A stretch of DNA of 5,403 nucleotides from DATJFX01 sp035495465 (GCA_035495465.1 DATJFX010000001.1:1-5403); one strand, 5' to 3'. Counted from the first letter of the stretch, positions 1 through 4,652 are shown. The notes: generated by a model from the letters alone, not told the origin. Numbers and translations are program-made.

Positions 1-1
1 T

Positions 2-76
2 TGGGGTGCCTGATGGGAATCGGACCCACGTAGCCGCTGCCACAGAGCGGTGCTCTACCATTGAGCTACAGGCACC
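2..76 (-). tRNA. tRNA-His (anticodon GUG), CCA encoded
   Basis: Read on the minus strand this is a full cloverleaf. The anticodon loop is CTGTGGC (anticodon GTG, His) on a perfect five-pair stem CCGCT/AGCGG. The acceptor stem has the extra histidine-specific pair G-1:C73 (76 with 5), the identity element read by HisRS, followed by encoded CCA at 2-4. The D-arm is normal (AGCTC...GAGC, with the GG pair). The T-loop reads TCCGATT, so position 55 is C where U (pseudouridine) is almost universal. It is probably the last gene of the leftward unit that starts at 622-650; its 3' flank lies outside the window. Confidence 0.96.
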
Positions 77-82
77 ATGTCT

Positions 83-127
83 TCGAAAAAATATGTACTC
101 GCTTTACTGCGCCTCATATTTTTTCGA
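83..127. repeat. 13-bp perfect inverted repeat between membrane protein gene and tRNA-His
   Basis: Arms 83-95 (TCGAAAAAATATG) and 115-127 are perfect reverse complements around a 19-base spacer, which itself can form a small CGC/GCG stem. The A and T runs are inside the stem, so on the minus strand the hairpin ends in a paired U run. That allows either a weak terminator or an RNA processing/stability hairpin between the coding sequence and tRNA-His. It lies 6 bases downstream of the stop codon at 134 and 6 bases upstream of the tRNA-His 5' end. Confidence 0.75.
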
Positions 128-133
128 GTAAAA

Positions 134-442
134 CTATTTGCTTACTGCCAGTACTATGAATGCAACGATTGTTAAAACAAATAACCAACCTACTGTATAA
201 CTGAAAAACTGAATTGCTTCTTTTTTCTGGCCGTCCATATACATCAGGGCCGGACGACCTAATACTAGAGATCCGGTGATGGCTGCGGAAAGAACAAATA
301 GCATCAACACTACCACAGGGGTAAATGCCGTATCCTTCTGGCCAAAAAATTGATTGGCATGAGACATCACGAACGCAACTAATGAAACATAAGCTAAAAC
401 TAAAACTGCATGACCCAAACTATGTAAAGCTTTATTTTTCAT
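134..442 (-). CDS. small three-helix membrane protein, unknown function
   Basis: A 102-residue protein with three predicted membrane helices at about residues 10-31, 41-62 and 79-100. The second and third helices are joined by a polar loop with GRPALMYMDGQKKEA. The loop and overall shape resemble small uncharacterised membrane proteins frequent in Patescibacteria; this is from memory of the family, and no function is known to me. The start is supported by an AAAGGAA ribosome site about five bases upstream of the ATG. The gene begins only 13 bases after the 3' end of tRNA-Arg(UCU) and is followed by tRNA-His on the same strand, so it appears to be co-transcribed with tRNAs. Release of the tRNAs by end processing would also shape this messenger. 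Confidence 0.88.
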   Translation of the reverse strand: MKNKALHSLGHAVLVLAYVSLVAFVMSHANQFFGQKDTAFTPVVVLMLFVLSAAITGSLVLGRPALMYMDGQKKEAIQFFSYTVGWLFVLTIVAFIVLAVSK

Positions 443-455
443 ATATTCCTTTCTT

Positions 456-530
456 TGGTGGTCCCGGTTGGAATCGAACCAACATCAGTGGCTTAGAAGT
501 CCACGGCTCTATCCATTGAGCTACGGAACC
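456..530 (-). tRNA. tRNA-Arg (anticodon UCU), CCA encoded
   Basis: The minus-strand cloverleaf has acceptor GGTTCCG/CGGGACC (one U-G pair), A73 and encoded CCA at 456-458. The D-arm is AGCTC...GAGC and the T-loop TTCGATT. The anticodon loop is CTTCTAA, giving anticodon TCT, Arg for AGA/AGG. The last anticodon-stem pair (31/39) is A opposite G, leaving four Watson-Crick pairs. It is the first gene of the leftward unit, about 85 bases from the predicted start of transcription, and its end lies 13 bases before the next gene's ATG. Confidence 0.96.
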
Positions 531-621
531 AGTTAATAAATTAAAAATCCCCACACAGATTTGGAGATCGCTTAAACGTATCTGCTGTGTCAGATAAGTT
601 ATGTTTATTTAACTATATATA

Positions 622-650
622 ATTATACTCCTAAGTGCCTAAAAAGTCAA
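622..650 (-). promoter_or_regulatory. sigma-70 type promoter for tRNA-Arg/membrane protein/tRNA-His unit
   Basis: On the minus strand -35 TTGACT (645-650), a 17-base spacer and a perfect -10 TATAAT (622-627) give a near-consensus housekeeping promoter. Predicted transcription starts near 615. The leader before the tRNA holds a short inverted repeat (ACACAG at 553-558 with CTGTGT at 585-590). This is the strongest promoter match in the window. Confidence 0.82.
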
Positions 651-655
651 AAAAA

Positions 656-684
656 CTGACAATTCCTTAATAAAATGTTAAAAT
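656..684 (+). promoter_or_regulatory. sigma-70 type promoter for the desaturase gene
   Basis: -35 CTGACA (656-661), a 17-base spacer, -10 TAAAAT (679-684). The expected start of transcription is near 691, giving a leader of about 57 bases before the ATG at 748. Its -35 box is only five bases from the -35 box of the divergent tRNA promoter, so the two promoters are back to back and may compete or share control. The 531-747 interval holds no gene. Confidence 0.68.
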
Positions 685-747
685 AATACCACTGCCAAAA
701 TAGCTTAACGGAAACAAATTTTGGAGCCAACCTTAAGGAGGGTGGCA

Positions 748-1677
748 ATGAATAGTGAAGCTGTGGTCGCCCGTCCAAAGGTTCTCGCTCTCGACGAACG
801 ACCCAACCATGTGAAGTCCATCCCGTTCTACCTGATGCATATCCTGCCCTTGGGGGCATTGTGGACTGGCACGAAACCCATCGATTGGGCCGTGTGCTGC
901 GTCCTCTACTTCAGCCGCATGTTTTTCGTGACCGGCGTGATGCATCGGTACTTCGCCCACAAAACCTACAAGTCCCAGCGCTGGTTCCAGGCCGTTCTGG
1001 CTTTCGGCTCCACGCTGACCGCCCAAAAAGGATTTCTCTGGTGGGCGGCATGGCATCGCGTACATCATCGCGCGCCGGATCGGCCGGATGATCCGCATGA
1101 CTCTGAAAAGGGTTTCTGGTGGAGTCACGTCGGTTGGATCCTGTGCGACAAATTCAATCACACCCGCTGGGAGCTGGTCAAACCATGGCTGGCTTACCCA
1201 GAACTCGTGTGGCTGAACAATCGCTGGTGGATTGGTCCGACTCTGCTCGGCGTGGGAATATTTCTCTGGGGCGGTTGGAGCATGTTGTTTATCGGCTTCT
1301 TCCTGTCCACAGCGCTGCTCTACCATGGCACCTTCTGCATCAATTCCCTCGCGCACGTGAGTTTCCTGTGGTCTAAAACTCCGTATACGGGTAGATTGGT
1401 CGGAAAAAGCCAGAACTCTTGGCTTCTTGCCCTGGTCACCATGGGCGAGGGGTGGCATAATTCTCACCACCACGTGTTCCGAGTGACCAAACAGGGTGAT
1501 AAATGGTGGCAGATCGACGTCACCTATTATATCCTCTGGACTCTGAGCATGATCCGCTTGCCGTGGGTGAAAAAAGCTGATCACAAACTGGGTTGGCGCT
1601 TGATTCCGATTTTTGTCTGGGACGTTACCCGACATCCCAAGCAAAAACTGCAATCCGCTTCACCTAATCCCGCTTGA
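748..1677 (+). CDS. membrane acyl-CoA / acyl-lipid delta-9 type fatty-acid desaturase
   Basis: A 309-residue integral membrane di-iron desaturase that would insert a cis double bond into a fatty acyl chain using O2 and an electron donor. All nine histidines known to bind the di-iron centre in stearoyl-CoA desaturases are present: H66 and H71 (HRYFAH), H103, H106 and H107 (HRVHH), H203 (NSLAH), H237, H240 and H241 (GEGWHNSHH). N199 matches the water-linked asparagine. Hydrophobic stretches lie near residues 25-62 and 163-192, and KWWQIDVTYYI at 252-262 is also typical. I place the start at ATG 748 because AAGGAGG at 735-741 sits five bases upstream; the in-frame TTG at 721 has no ribosome site. 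The gene is about 57% GC in a sampled line, against 37% in neighbours, which suggests transfer. It needs oxygen, which is notable for a presumed fermentative small-genome host. Delta-9 specificity is by family resemblance only. Confidence 0.95.
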   Translation: MNSEAVVARPKVLALDERPNHVKSIPFYLMHILPLGALWTGTKPIDWAVCCVLYFSRMFFVTGVMHRYFAHKTYKSQRWFQAVLAFGSTLTAQKGFLWWAAWHRVHHRAPDRPDDPHDSEKGFWWSHVGWILCDKFNHTRWELVKPWLAYPELVWLNNRWWIGPTLLGVGIFLWGGWSMLFIGFFLSTALLYHGTFCINSLAHVSFLWSKTPYTGRLVGKSQNSWLLALVTMGEGWHNSHHHVFRVTKQGDKWWQIDVTYYILWTLSMIRLPWVKKADHKLGWRLIPIFVWDVTRHPKQKLQSASPNPA

Positions 1678-1704
1678 TTCTTTCCTGAATCCAGCGGTTT
1701 TTTT
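1670..1704 (+). terminator. intrinsic terminator of the desaturase gene
   Basis: Stem CCGCTTGATTC (1670-1680) with GAATCCAGCGG (1687-1697), one mismatch, loop TTTCCT, then seven T at 1698-1704. The stop codon TGA (1675-1677) lies inside the left arm. Confidence 0.9.
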
Positions 1705-1757
1705 ATGGGTAACGCTGGCATTTATATGTCGTTCTAAATATGAAGGAGAATAAATAT

Positions 1758-1919
1758 ATGGCCTGGTTCGGAGATTCCAAGGCACATGCTGAAGCTGGCC
1801 GCAAAGGCGGCAAAGCGCAAGGCAAACACAATAATTCCGGCAATTTTGCCAATGATCCAGAAAAAGCCAGCCGCGCTGGCAAAAAAGGCGGCTCAGCAAG
1901 TCCTAAAAAATCCCTTTAA
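1758..1919 (+). CDS. KGG-repeat general stress peptide (GsiB/con-10 like)
   Basis: A 53-residue, very hydrophilic protein rich in Gly, Lys, Ala and Asn, with two KGG-type units: AEAGRKGGKAQG at residues 11-22 and ASRAGKKGGSAS at 37-48. These match the stress-induced KGG repeat family (Bacillus GsiB, fungal con-10), hydrophilin-like proteins linked to desiccation, osmotic or starvation stress. The start is supported by AAGGAG at 1743-1748, nine bases before the ATG. The frame ends within the terminator hairpin. I see no convincing promoter of its own in 1705-1742, so it may depend on read-through past the desaturase terminator or on an atypical promoter. Next to a desaturase, it suggests a membrane and protein stress response, which is inference. 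Confidence 0.85.
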   Translation: MAWFGDSKAHAEAGRKGGKAQGKHNNSGNFANDPEKASRAGKKGGSASPKKSL

Positions 1920-1931
1920 AGGGGATTTTTT
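1905..1931. terminator. bidirectional terminator between KGG gene and holA
   Basis: The near-palindrome pairs AAAAAATCCC (1905-1914) with GGGGATTTTTT (1921-1931), with one extra G, around TTTAAA. It gives a T run on either strand, serving the rightward KGG gene and the leftward holA that ends at 1961. The KGG stop codon TAA (1917-1919) is in the loop. Confidence 0.85.
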
Positions 1932-1960
1932 AAATTTTCTATGCTTTTGCATCCTAATCG

Positions 1961-3010
1961 CTACGTCTTGGTGCTGGCGATAAACAAATCTACTAACAGT
2001 CTGGGATTATTATCCGAACTTTTCAGTTTATAATCAATATTTAGGAGCTGATTTAAAAAATTAGTTAAAATGGCTACTGAAAAATTCCTCGCGTGTTTGG
2101 AAAGTATGAAAATTCGGCCCGTACTCCAGCCCAGCTTTTCTGCGATTTCAGCATTATCTAGCTTTTGATCTGAAAGCAGGCGAACTAAAAGCAAACTGCG
2201 GAATTGTTCAGCTAACAGTCCTACTACTTTTATAAAAACGAGTTTTTCATCCCCCCCTGCGTTTTCCAAATAATTTTCCAAGGACTGATACGCTTGTTTT
2301 TGTTCACCCTGCGCCAGATTATCGCTTAAACTAAATACAGAATCGGGAATTTTTGGCTTAATCAGATTTTTCACGCCCTGGGGATCAATTACAGTTTGAG
2401 CCGTGGCTAATTTATTTAATTCCGAATAGGCTTGCCAGAGATCAAATGCTTCCTTCCGCTCTACTACTCGCCCGCCGAATTTTTTCTCCTCAAATAAATC
2501 CCGTCCTAAAAACTGGGCCAATAAATCCGCGGCTTGGTCGGTAATTTCTGCAGATAAATTTTTCGCCATGGCTTTAATCCAGCCATTGAGTTCTAAGCCA
2601 TGTGGCAAAGTAAATTCATTGATATTTATGTCCCTTGCTAAAAATTTCTTGGTAAAGCCTAAGCGGCCATCGAGTTTCTGAGTCTGCCAAAAAACTAACA
2701 GAAAATCCTGCGGGACCTTGCCCGGCAGAGCCAAAATAAAATCAATCAATGCAGCCTGAGTGGCTTTACTCGGCAAGCCATCGCGGATAATGATTAATTT
2801 TTTCGTAGAAAACAACGAGGGCGCGAGTTGGTCCTGAAGCTGTTTTATCAACTCATTTTCCGGCATTTGAGAGCCGTCAAAAAAACAAATTGCCTGGGAA
2901 GAATATTTTTTCGCAAATTCTTTCTTCCAGAGTTCGATTTTTCTGCGCAAAGAAAAATCATCCTCGCCTGAAAATAGATAAATATTGGACTTTGTTTGGG
3001 ATTTAGGCAT
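1961..3010 (-). CDS. holA: DNA polymerase III subunit delta (clamp loader)
   Basis: A 349-residue protein of the HolA family (E. coli delta has 343). Delta opens the beta sliding clamp so the clamp loader can place it on primed DNA. The N-terminal IYLFSGEDDFSLRRKI (10-25) is the family's opening strand and helix. APSLFSTKKLIII (63-75) matches the clamp-binding element, with L66-F67 equivalent to the Leu-Phe wedge of E. coli delta. Middle and C-terminal family motifs include LNGWIKAMAK, LWQAYSELNKLA and SVFSLSDNLAQGEQ before the collar domain. There is no Walker A motif, as expected for delta. The ATG overlaps the upstream HTH stop by one base (TAATG) and has no ribosome site of its own, so translation is probably by coupling or re-initiation. 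Composition is the host's typical low GC. Confidence 0.93.
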   Translation of the reverse strand: MPKSQTKSNIYLFSGEDDFSLRRKIELWKKEFAKKYSSQAICFFDGSQMPENELIKQLQDQLAPSLFSTKKLIIIRDGLPSKATQAALIDFILALPGKVPQDFLLVFWQTQKLDGRLGFTKKFLARDININEFTLPHGLELNGWIKAMAKNLSAEITDQAADLLAQFLGRDLFEEKKFGGRVVERKEAFDLWQAYSELNKLATAQTVIDPQGVKNLIKPKIPDSVFSLSDNLAQGEQKQAYQSLENYLENAGGDEKLVFIKVVGLLAEQFRSLLLVRLLSDQKLDNAEIAEKLGWSTGRIFILSKHARNFSVAILTNFLNQLLNIDYKLKSSDNNPRLLVDLFIASTKT

Positions 3011-3222
3011 TAAAATAATTTTGCTTGGTTATCTGCTTTTTTCTTTTCTATTTTCTGGTTGATGATTTTATTAATGTCGGACTGGCGAATTTTCCATTGA
3101 CTGCCTATTTTAAAAGCAGGAATTTTTCCACTCTTGCACCAGCGCCAGATGGTCTGGTCGGACACGCCGAAAAATTTCGCCAGTTCTTCCACATTCATTA
3201 TCTTATCATCATGCGTCTTCAT
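3010..3222 (-). CDS. small MerR/excisionase-type helix-turn-helix protein
   Basis: A 70-residue protein. Residues 9-54 form the HTH_17 / excisionase-type winged helix: MNVEELAKFFGV, then SDQTIWRWCKSGKIPAFKIGSQWKI and RQSDINKII. The tail QKIEKKKADNQAKLF is basic. Such proteins bind DNA as regulators or recombination-directionality factors; the target here is unknown. It is followed by holA with a one-base overlap, so the two are one operon. The start could be ATG 3222 or ATG 3198 (residue 9); neither has a good ribosome site, which may mean leaderless translation. A TTGAAA on the minus strand at 3252-3257 could be a -35 box, but I see no convincing -10 at 17 bases. Confidence 0.85.
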   Translation of the reverse strand: MKTHDDKIMNVEELAKFFGVSDQTIWRWCKSGKIPAFKIGSQWKIRQSDINKIINQKIEKKKADNQAKLF

Positions 3223-3247
3223 GCTCTTAGCTTATCATTGCTAAACA

Positions 3248-3276
3248 TTGATTTCAAGCCGCGAAAATGTTATGAT
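3248..3276 (+). promoter_or_regulatory. promoter of tRNA-Arg(UCG) unit
   Basis: -35 TTGATT (3248-3253), a 17-base spacer, -10 TATGAT (3271-3276) preceded by the extended -10 TG at 3268-3269. Transcription would begin near 3283, eight bases before the tRNA. With no terminator until 4210, this promoter should also feed the structured element and the two zinc-protein genes. Confidence 0.75.
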
Positions 3277-3290
3277 TTGTGAGTTATTTA

Positions 3291-3365
3291 GGGTCTGTAG
3301 CTCAACGGATAGAGCAACGGTCTTCGGAACCGTTGATGGGGGTTCGATTCCCTCCAGGCCCACCA
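3291..3365 (+). tRNA. tRNA-Arg (anticodon UCG), CCA encoded
   Basis: The cloverleaf has acceptor GGGTCTG/CAGGCCC (one U-G pair), A73 and encoded CCA. The anticodon stem is ACGGT/ACCGT around loop CTTCGGA (anticodon TCG, Arg for CGA and related codons), and the T-arm is GGGGG TTCGATT CCCTC. The tRNA is complete. Its 3' part from T-loop G57 onward is repeated 147 bases downstream. Confidence 0.97.
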
Positions 3366-3379
3366 AGAATTAGTTAGGA
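3346..3379 (+). repeat. left direct repeat: tRNA-Arg(UCG) 3' end plus flank
   Basis: Starts at T-loop position G57 inside the tRNA and runs through CCA and 14 further bases (AAGAATTAGTTAGGA-like). It matches 3493-3526 with only two mismatches, both G to A, in the flank. It resembles an attachment-site core, since tyrosine integrases commonly cross over at tRNA T-loops. Confidence 0.9.
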
Positions 3380-3492
3380 GTTGGGCGGAATCGAACGGGT
3401 CGAAGTGAGCAAGCACATCAGTGCGCAGCGAACGTCGACGAATGCGAAGCATTCGGCGCGACCCAGGAGGAGCCGCTTCAGCGGCGAGTGAA
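3380..3492 (+). ncRNA. structured element, copy 1 (tRNA-tail element core, 113 bases)
   Basis: No credible coding capacity. Outer stem: GGAATC (3387-3392) with GATTCC (3493-3498) of the duplicated tRNA tail, with partial pairing further out. P1: GGGTCG (3397-3402) with CGACCC (3459-3464). P2: GCAC-ATCA-GTGC (3413-3424). P3: CGAATGC-GAA-GCATTCG (3439-3455). P4: GCCGC-TTCA-GCGGC (3472-3485). Between P1 and P4 lies an unpaired, ribosome-site-like AGGAGGAG (3465-3472), and CGTCGAC lies before P3. The same plan occurs at 4898-5011 with compensating base changes. The left end GGAATCGAAC (3387-3396) is exactly antisense to the T-arm of the adjacent tRNA. No terminator follows, so it would form part of the leader of the downstream zinc-protein messenger. 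Confidence 0.72.
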
Positions 3493-3526
3493 GATTCCCT
3501 CCAGGCCCACCAAAAATTAGTTAAGA
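3493..3526 (+). repeat. right direct repeat: duplicated tRNA-Arg(UCG) 3' tail
   Basis: A copy of 3346-3379 with 32 of 34 bases identical. It contains half of the T-loop, the 3' T-stem strand, the acceptor 3' strand and CCA, but no 5' tRNA half, so it cannot be a tRNA. It ends two bases before the ATG of the next gene. Confidence 0.9.
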
Positions 3527-3528
3527 AT

Positions 3529-3819
3529 ATGGAATTCAAGAAAGATAAATATCGACGAGCTAGAGGCGGGTATTCCCGTCTTTTTAAAATCTATTGCGCT
3601 AAATGCAATACCTATCTTTTTAATTACCAAAAAGACGGACCAGGTATTTTTAAACGTCTATATCTAGACCGGATTGATTTACAAGTTTCCAAGAAAAAAT
3701 CTTTAATCTGTTCCAAATGCAAAAATCTTATCGGGATACCTTTTATCTATACTAAAGAAAATCGACCGGCCATAAGGTTATTTGTCGGCACCATTATCAA
3801 AAAACTAACTAAGGCATGA
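3529..3819 (+). CDS. zinc-ribbon protein, unknown function
   Basis: A 96-residue basic protein with two CxxC knuckles, CAKC (about residues 23-26) and CSKC (about 61-64), making one four-cysteine zinc ribbon. Between them is the segment YQKDGPGIFKRLYLDRI, which I recall from uncharacterised bacterial and archaeal zinc-ribbon proteins. The frame is open upstream to 3421, but that part runs through the structured element and tRNA tail, so I start at ATG 3529. The ribosome site is poor (TTAAGAAT directly before the ATG). The stop overlaps the start of the RNHCP gene by four bases (ATGA), implying coupled translation. Role unknown; nucleic acid binding is plausible from the zinc ribbon and positive charge. 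Confidence 0.82.
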   Translation: MEFKKDKYRRARGGYSRLFKIYCAKCNTYLFNYQKDGPGIFKRLYLDRIDLQVSKKKSLICSKCKNLIGIPFIYTKENRPAIRLFVGTIIKKLTKA

Positions 3820-4106
3820 AATTATTTCAACGACGGAAAGAAAATTTTGTTTGTGGCAATTGCGGGTTTAAAGTCACAGGTACCGGTTATACCAACCATT
3901 GTCCCAAATGTTTATATAGTAAGCACGTGGATATTAATCCAGGTGATCGCTTAGAAACTTGCCAGGGCCTTATGAAGCCGATTGGAATTGAACAAAATCA
4001 TGGGCAATATATAATTATTCATAAATGTGAAAAATGTAAGGCTATTAAAAAGAATAAAAGCGTAAAAGAAGATGATTTTAAATTAATTTTGGAACTTTCC
4101 CAGTAA
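3816..4106 (+). CDS. RNHCP domain zinc protein
   Basis: A 96-residue protein matching the RNHCP family: ENFVCGNCGFKV (9-20), GTGYTNHCPKCLYSKHVD (22-39, where the name-giving RNHCP reads TNHCP), PGDR, CQGLMKPIG and a closing HKCEKCK. Eight cysteines (13, 16, 29, 32, 49, 71, 74 and the HCP/HKC context) and nearby histidines can hold two zinc ions. The biochemical role of the family is not known to me. The ATGA overlap with the preceding zinc-ribbon gene shows the two form an operon, probably transcribed from the tRNA-Arg promoter through the structured element. The stop codon lies in the left arm of a long inverted repeat at 4099-4203. Confidence 0.9.
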   Translation: MKLFQRRKENFVCGNCGFKVTGTGYTNHCPKCLYSKHVDINPGDRLETCQGLMKPIGIEQNHGQYIIIHKCEKCKAIKKNKSVKEDDFKLILELSQ

Positions 4107-4203
4107 TACAACTTCGATGCTTTTGCCTTTAACGGCTTCGTGCTTATAAACTTTATTTGTAGGCAAAAGCAAAAGAAGCCGTTATCGAAGTTGATATACT
4201 GGG
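4099..4203 (+). repeat. nested crossing inverted repeats (possible pseudoknot or switch)
   Basis: Outer stem A: CCCAGTA (4099-4105) and CAACTTCGAT (4109-4118) pair with ATCGAAGTTG (4184-4193) and TACTGGG (4197-4203), leaving a three-base internal loop. Inside, B GCTTTTGCC (4119-4127) is the perfect complement of 4162-4170, and C AACGGCTTC (4131-4139) is the perfect complement of 4175-4183. The order is A-B-C-B'-C'-A', so B and C cross and cannot form a simple nested hairpin. The loops are 3, 22 and 4 bases. It sits in the 3' end of the RNHCP transcript, six bases before a terminator, and includes the RNHCP stop codon. Confidence 0.85.
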
Positions 4204-4209
4204 TTTCCC

Positions 4210-4234
4210 AACAACCCTGAAAGGGGTTGTTTTT
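4210..4234 (+). terminator. intrinsic terminator of the tRNA-Arg/zinc-protein unit
   Basis: Eight-pair stem AACAACCC (4210-4217) with GGGTTGTT (4224-4231), loop TGAAAG, and T run 4230-4234. Confidence 0.88.
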
Positions 4235-4254
4235 ATATCCTTGAGTGCTATACT
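4227..4254 (+). promoter_or_regulatory. extended -10 promoter of the 4284 gene
   Basis: TGC directly precedes TATACT (4249-4254), a full extended -10. A weak -35 TTGTTT (4227-4232), at 16 bases, overlaps the right arm of the preceding terminator. Transcription would start near 4261, giving a leader of about 23 bases. Confidence 0.68.
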
Positions 4255-4283
4255 GATTTTACCATTGCTGGCAGGAGGTTTTC

Positions 4284-4574
4284 ATGACACGCAGCGCGGC
4301 AGAAAGCGTCGATCTGGGCGCCAAGGTCCTGGTATACGGCTACTACCCCGAAGAAAACGAGCCGGAAGTCCGTTTTCCGGATCCCCGGCTGGCTACGGCG
4401 GGATCTCTTCATCCTGACGGAACACGGGAAGTCTGCCTGGACGATACAGGCGAAGTCATCGCCAATGTTCCATTCAATCTGATGGAACCTGTACCCTCTC
4501 GAGGTTCCGGTTCGCTCTCAATTCTGGAAAAGGTCGACATGTTCAAGCGCGCCCGGCGCCCGGCCACCCCCTGA
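4284..4574 (+). CDS. GC-rich orphan protein, 96 residues
   Basis: I do not recognise this protein. It is soluble, with no signal peptide or membrane helix. It is acidic in the middle (EENEPEVRFPDP, CLDDTGEVIANVPFN) and basic at the C-terminus (KRARRPATP). The alternating hydrophobic runs KVLVYGYYP, REVCLDD and EVIANVPFNLMEPV suggest a small beta-rich domain. The start is firm: AGGAGG at 4273-4278 is five bases from the ATG. The reading is supported by a complete cassette of extended -10 promoter, strong ribosome site, frame, and terminator overlapping the stop codon. GC in a sampled line is about 57%, unlike the 37% zinc-protein genes beside it but like the desaturase, hinting at shared foreign origin. 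Confidence 0.75.
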   Translation: MTRSAAESVDLGAKVLVYGYYPEENEPEVRFPDPRLATAGSLHPDGTREVCLDDTGEVIANVPFNLMEPVPSRGSGSLSILEKVDMFKRARRPATP

Positions 4575-4600
4575 CTCAAGTCCCACTTGAGTCTTTTTTT
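4572..4600 (+). terminator. intrinsic terminator of the 4284 gene
   Basis: Perfect eight-pair stem GACTCAAG (4573-4580) with CTTGAGTC (4586-4593), loop TCCCA, seven T at 4594-4600. The stop codon TGA (4572-4574) enters the left arm. Confidence 0.93.
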
Positions 4601-4604
4601 ATCC

Positions 4605-4633
4605 TTGAAAAATCTAACGAAAAAGAGTAGAAT
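4605..4633 (+). promoter_or_regulatory. promoter of the tRNA-Lys unit
   Basis: -35 TTGAAA (4605-4610), a 17-base spacer, -10 TAGAAT (4628-4633). The start would be near 4640, leaving about 145 bases of leader, holding two large hairpins, before tRNA-Lys. Confidence 0.72.
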
Positions 4634-4652
4634 ACACTAGCTTTACCTTCTA

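Noticed and set aside
325..519. Plus-strand frame over the small membrane protein and tRNA-Arg(UCU)
   Set aside because: Antisense to a supported gene and tRNA; the end GWNRTNISGLEVHGSIH is typical antisense-tRNA translation.
721..747. TTG at 721 as start of the desaturase
   Set aside because: No ribosome site precedes it and the AAGGAGG would fall inside the coding region; ATG 748 is correctly spaced from it.
733..1653. 306-residue open frame on the minus strand opposite the desaturase
   Set aside because: It lies wholly antisense to a gene with all catalytic motifs. The translation is rich in His/Pro/Gln with no recognisable domain and no ribosome site; long antisense frames are common in GC-rich genes.
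1786..1983. Lysine/alanine-rich plus-strand frame overlapping the KGG gene
   Set aside because: Out-of-frame shadow of the KGG gene that reads through its terminator.
3380..3492. Interpretation as an intron interrupting the tRNA
   Set aside because: The upstream tRNA is already complete with CCA, so the duplicated tail is extra rather than a required 3' exon.
3421..3528. N-terminal extension of the zinc-ribbon gene through the element
   Set aside because: The extra residues are translated hairpins and tRNA tail; protein-like sequence begins at ATG 3529.
3288..3539. Minus-strand frame across tRNA-Arg and the element, with WWAWRESNPH-type sequence repeated
   Set aside because: This is the familiar spurious peptide from antisense translation of tRNA T-arm/acceptor sequence; it repeats only because the tRNA tail is duplicated.
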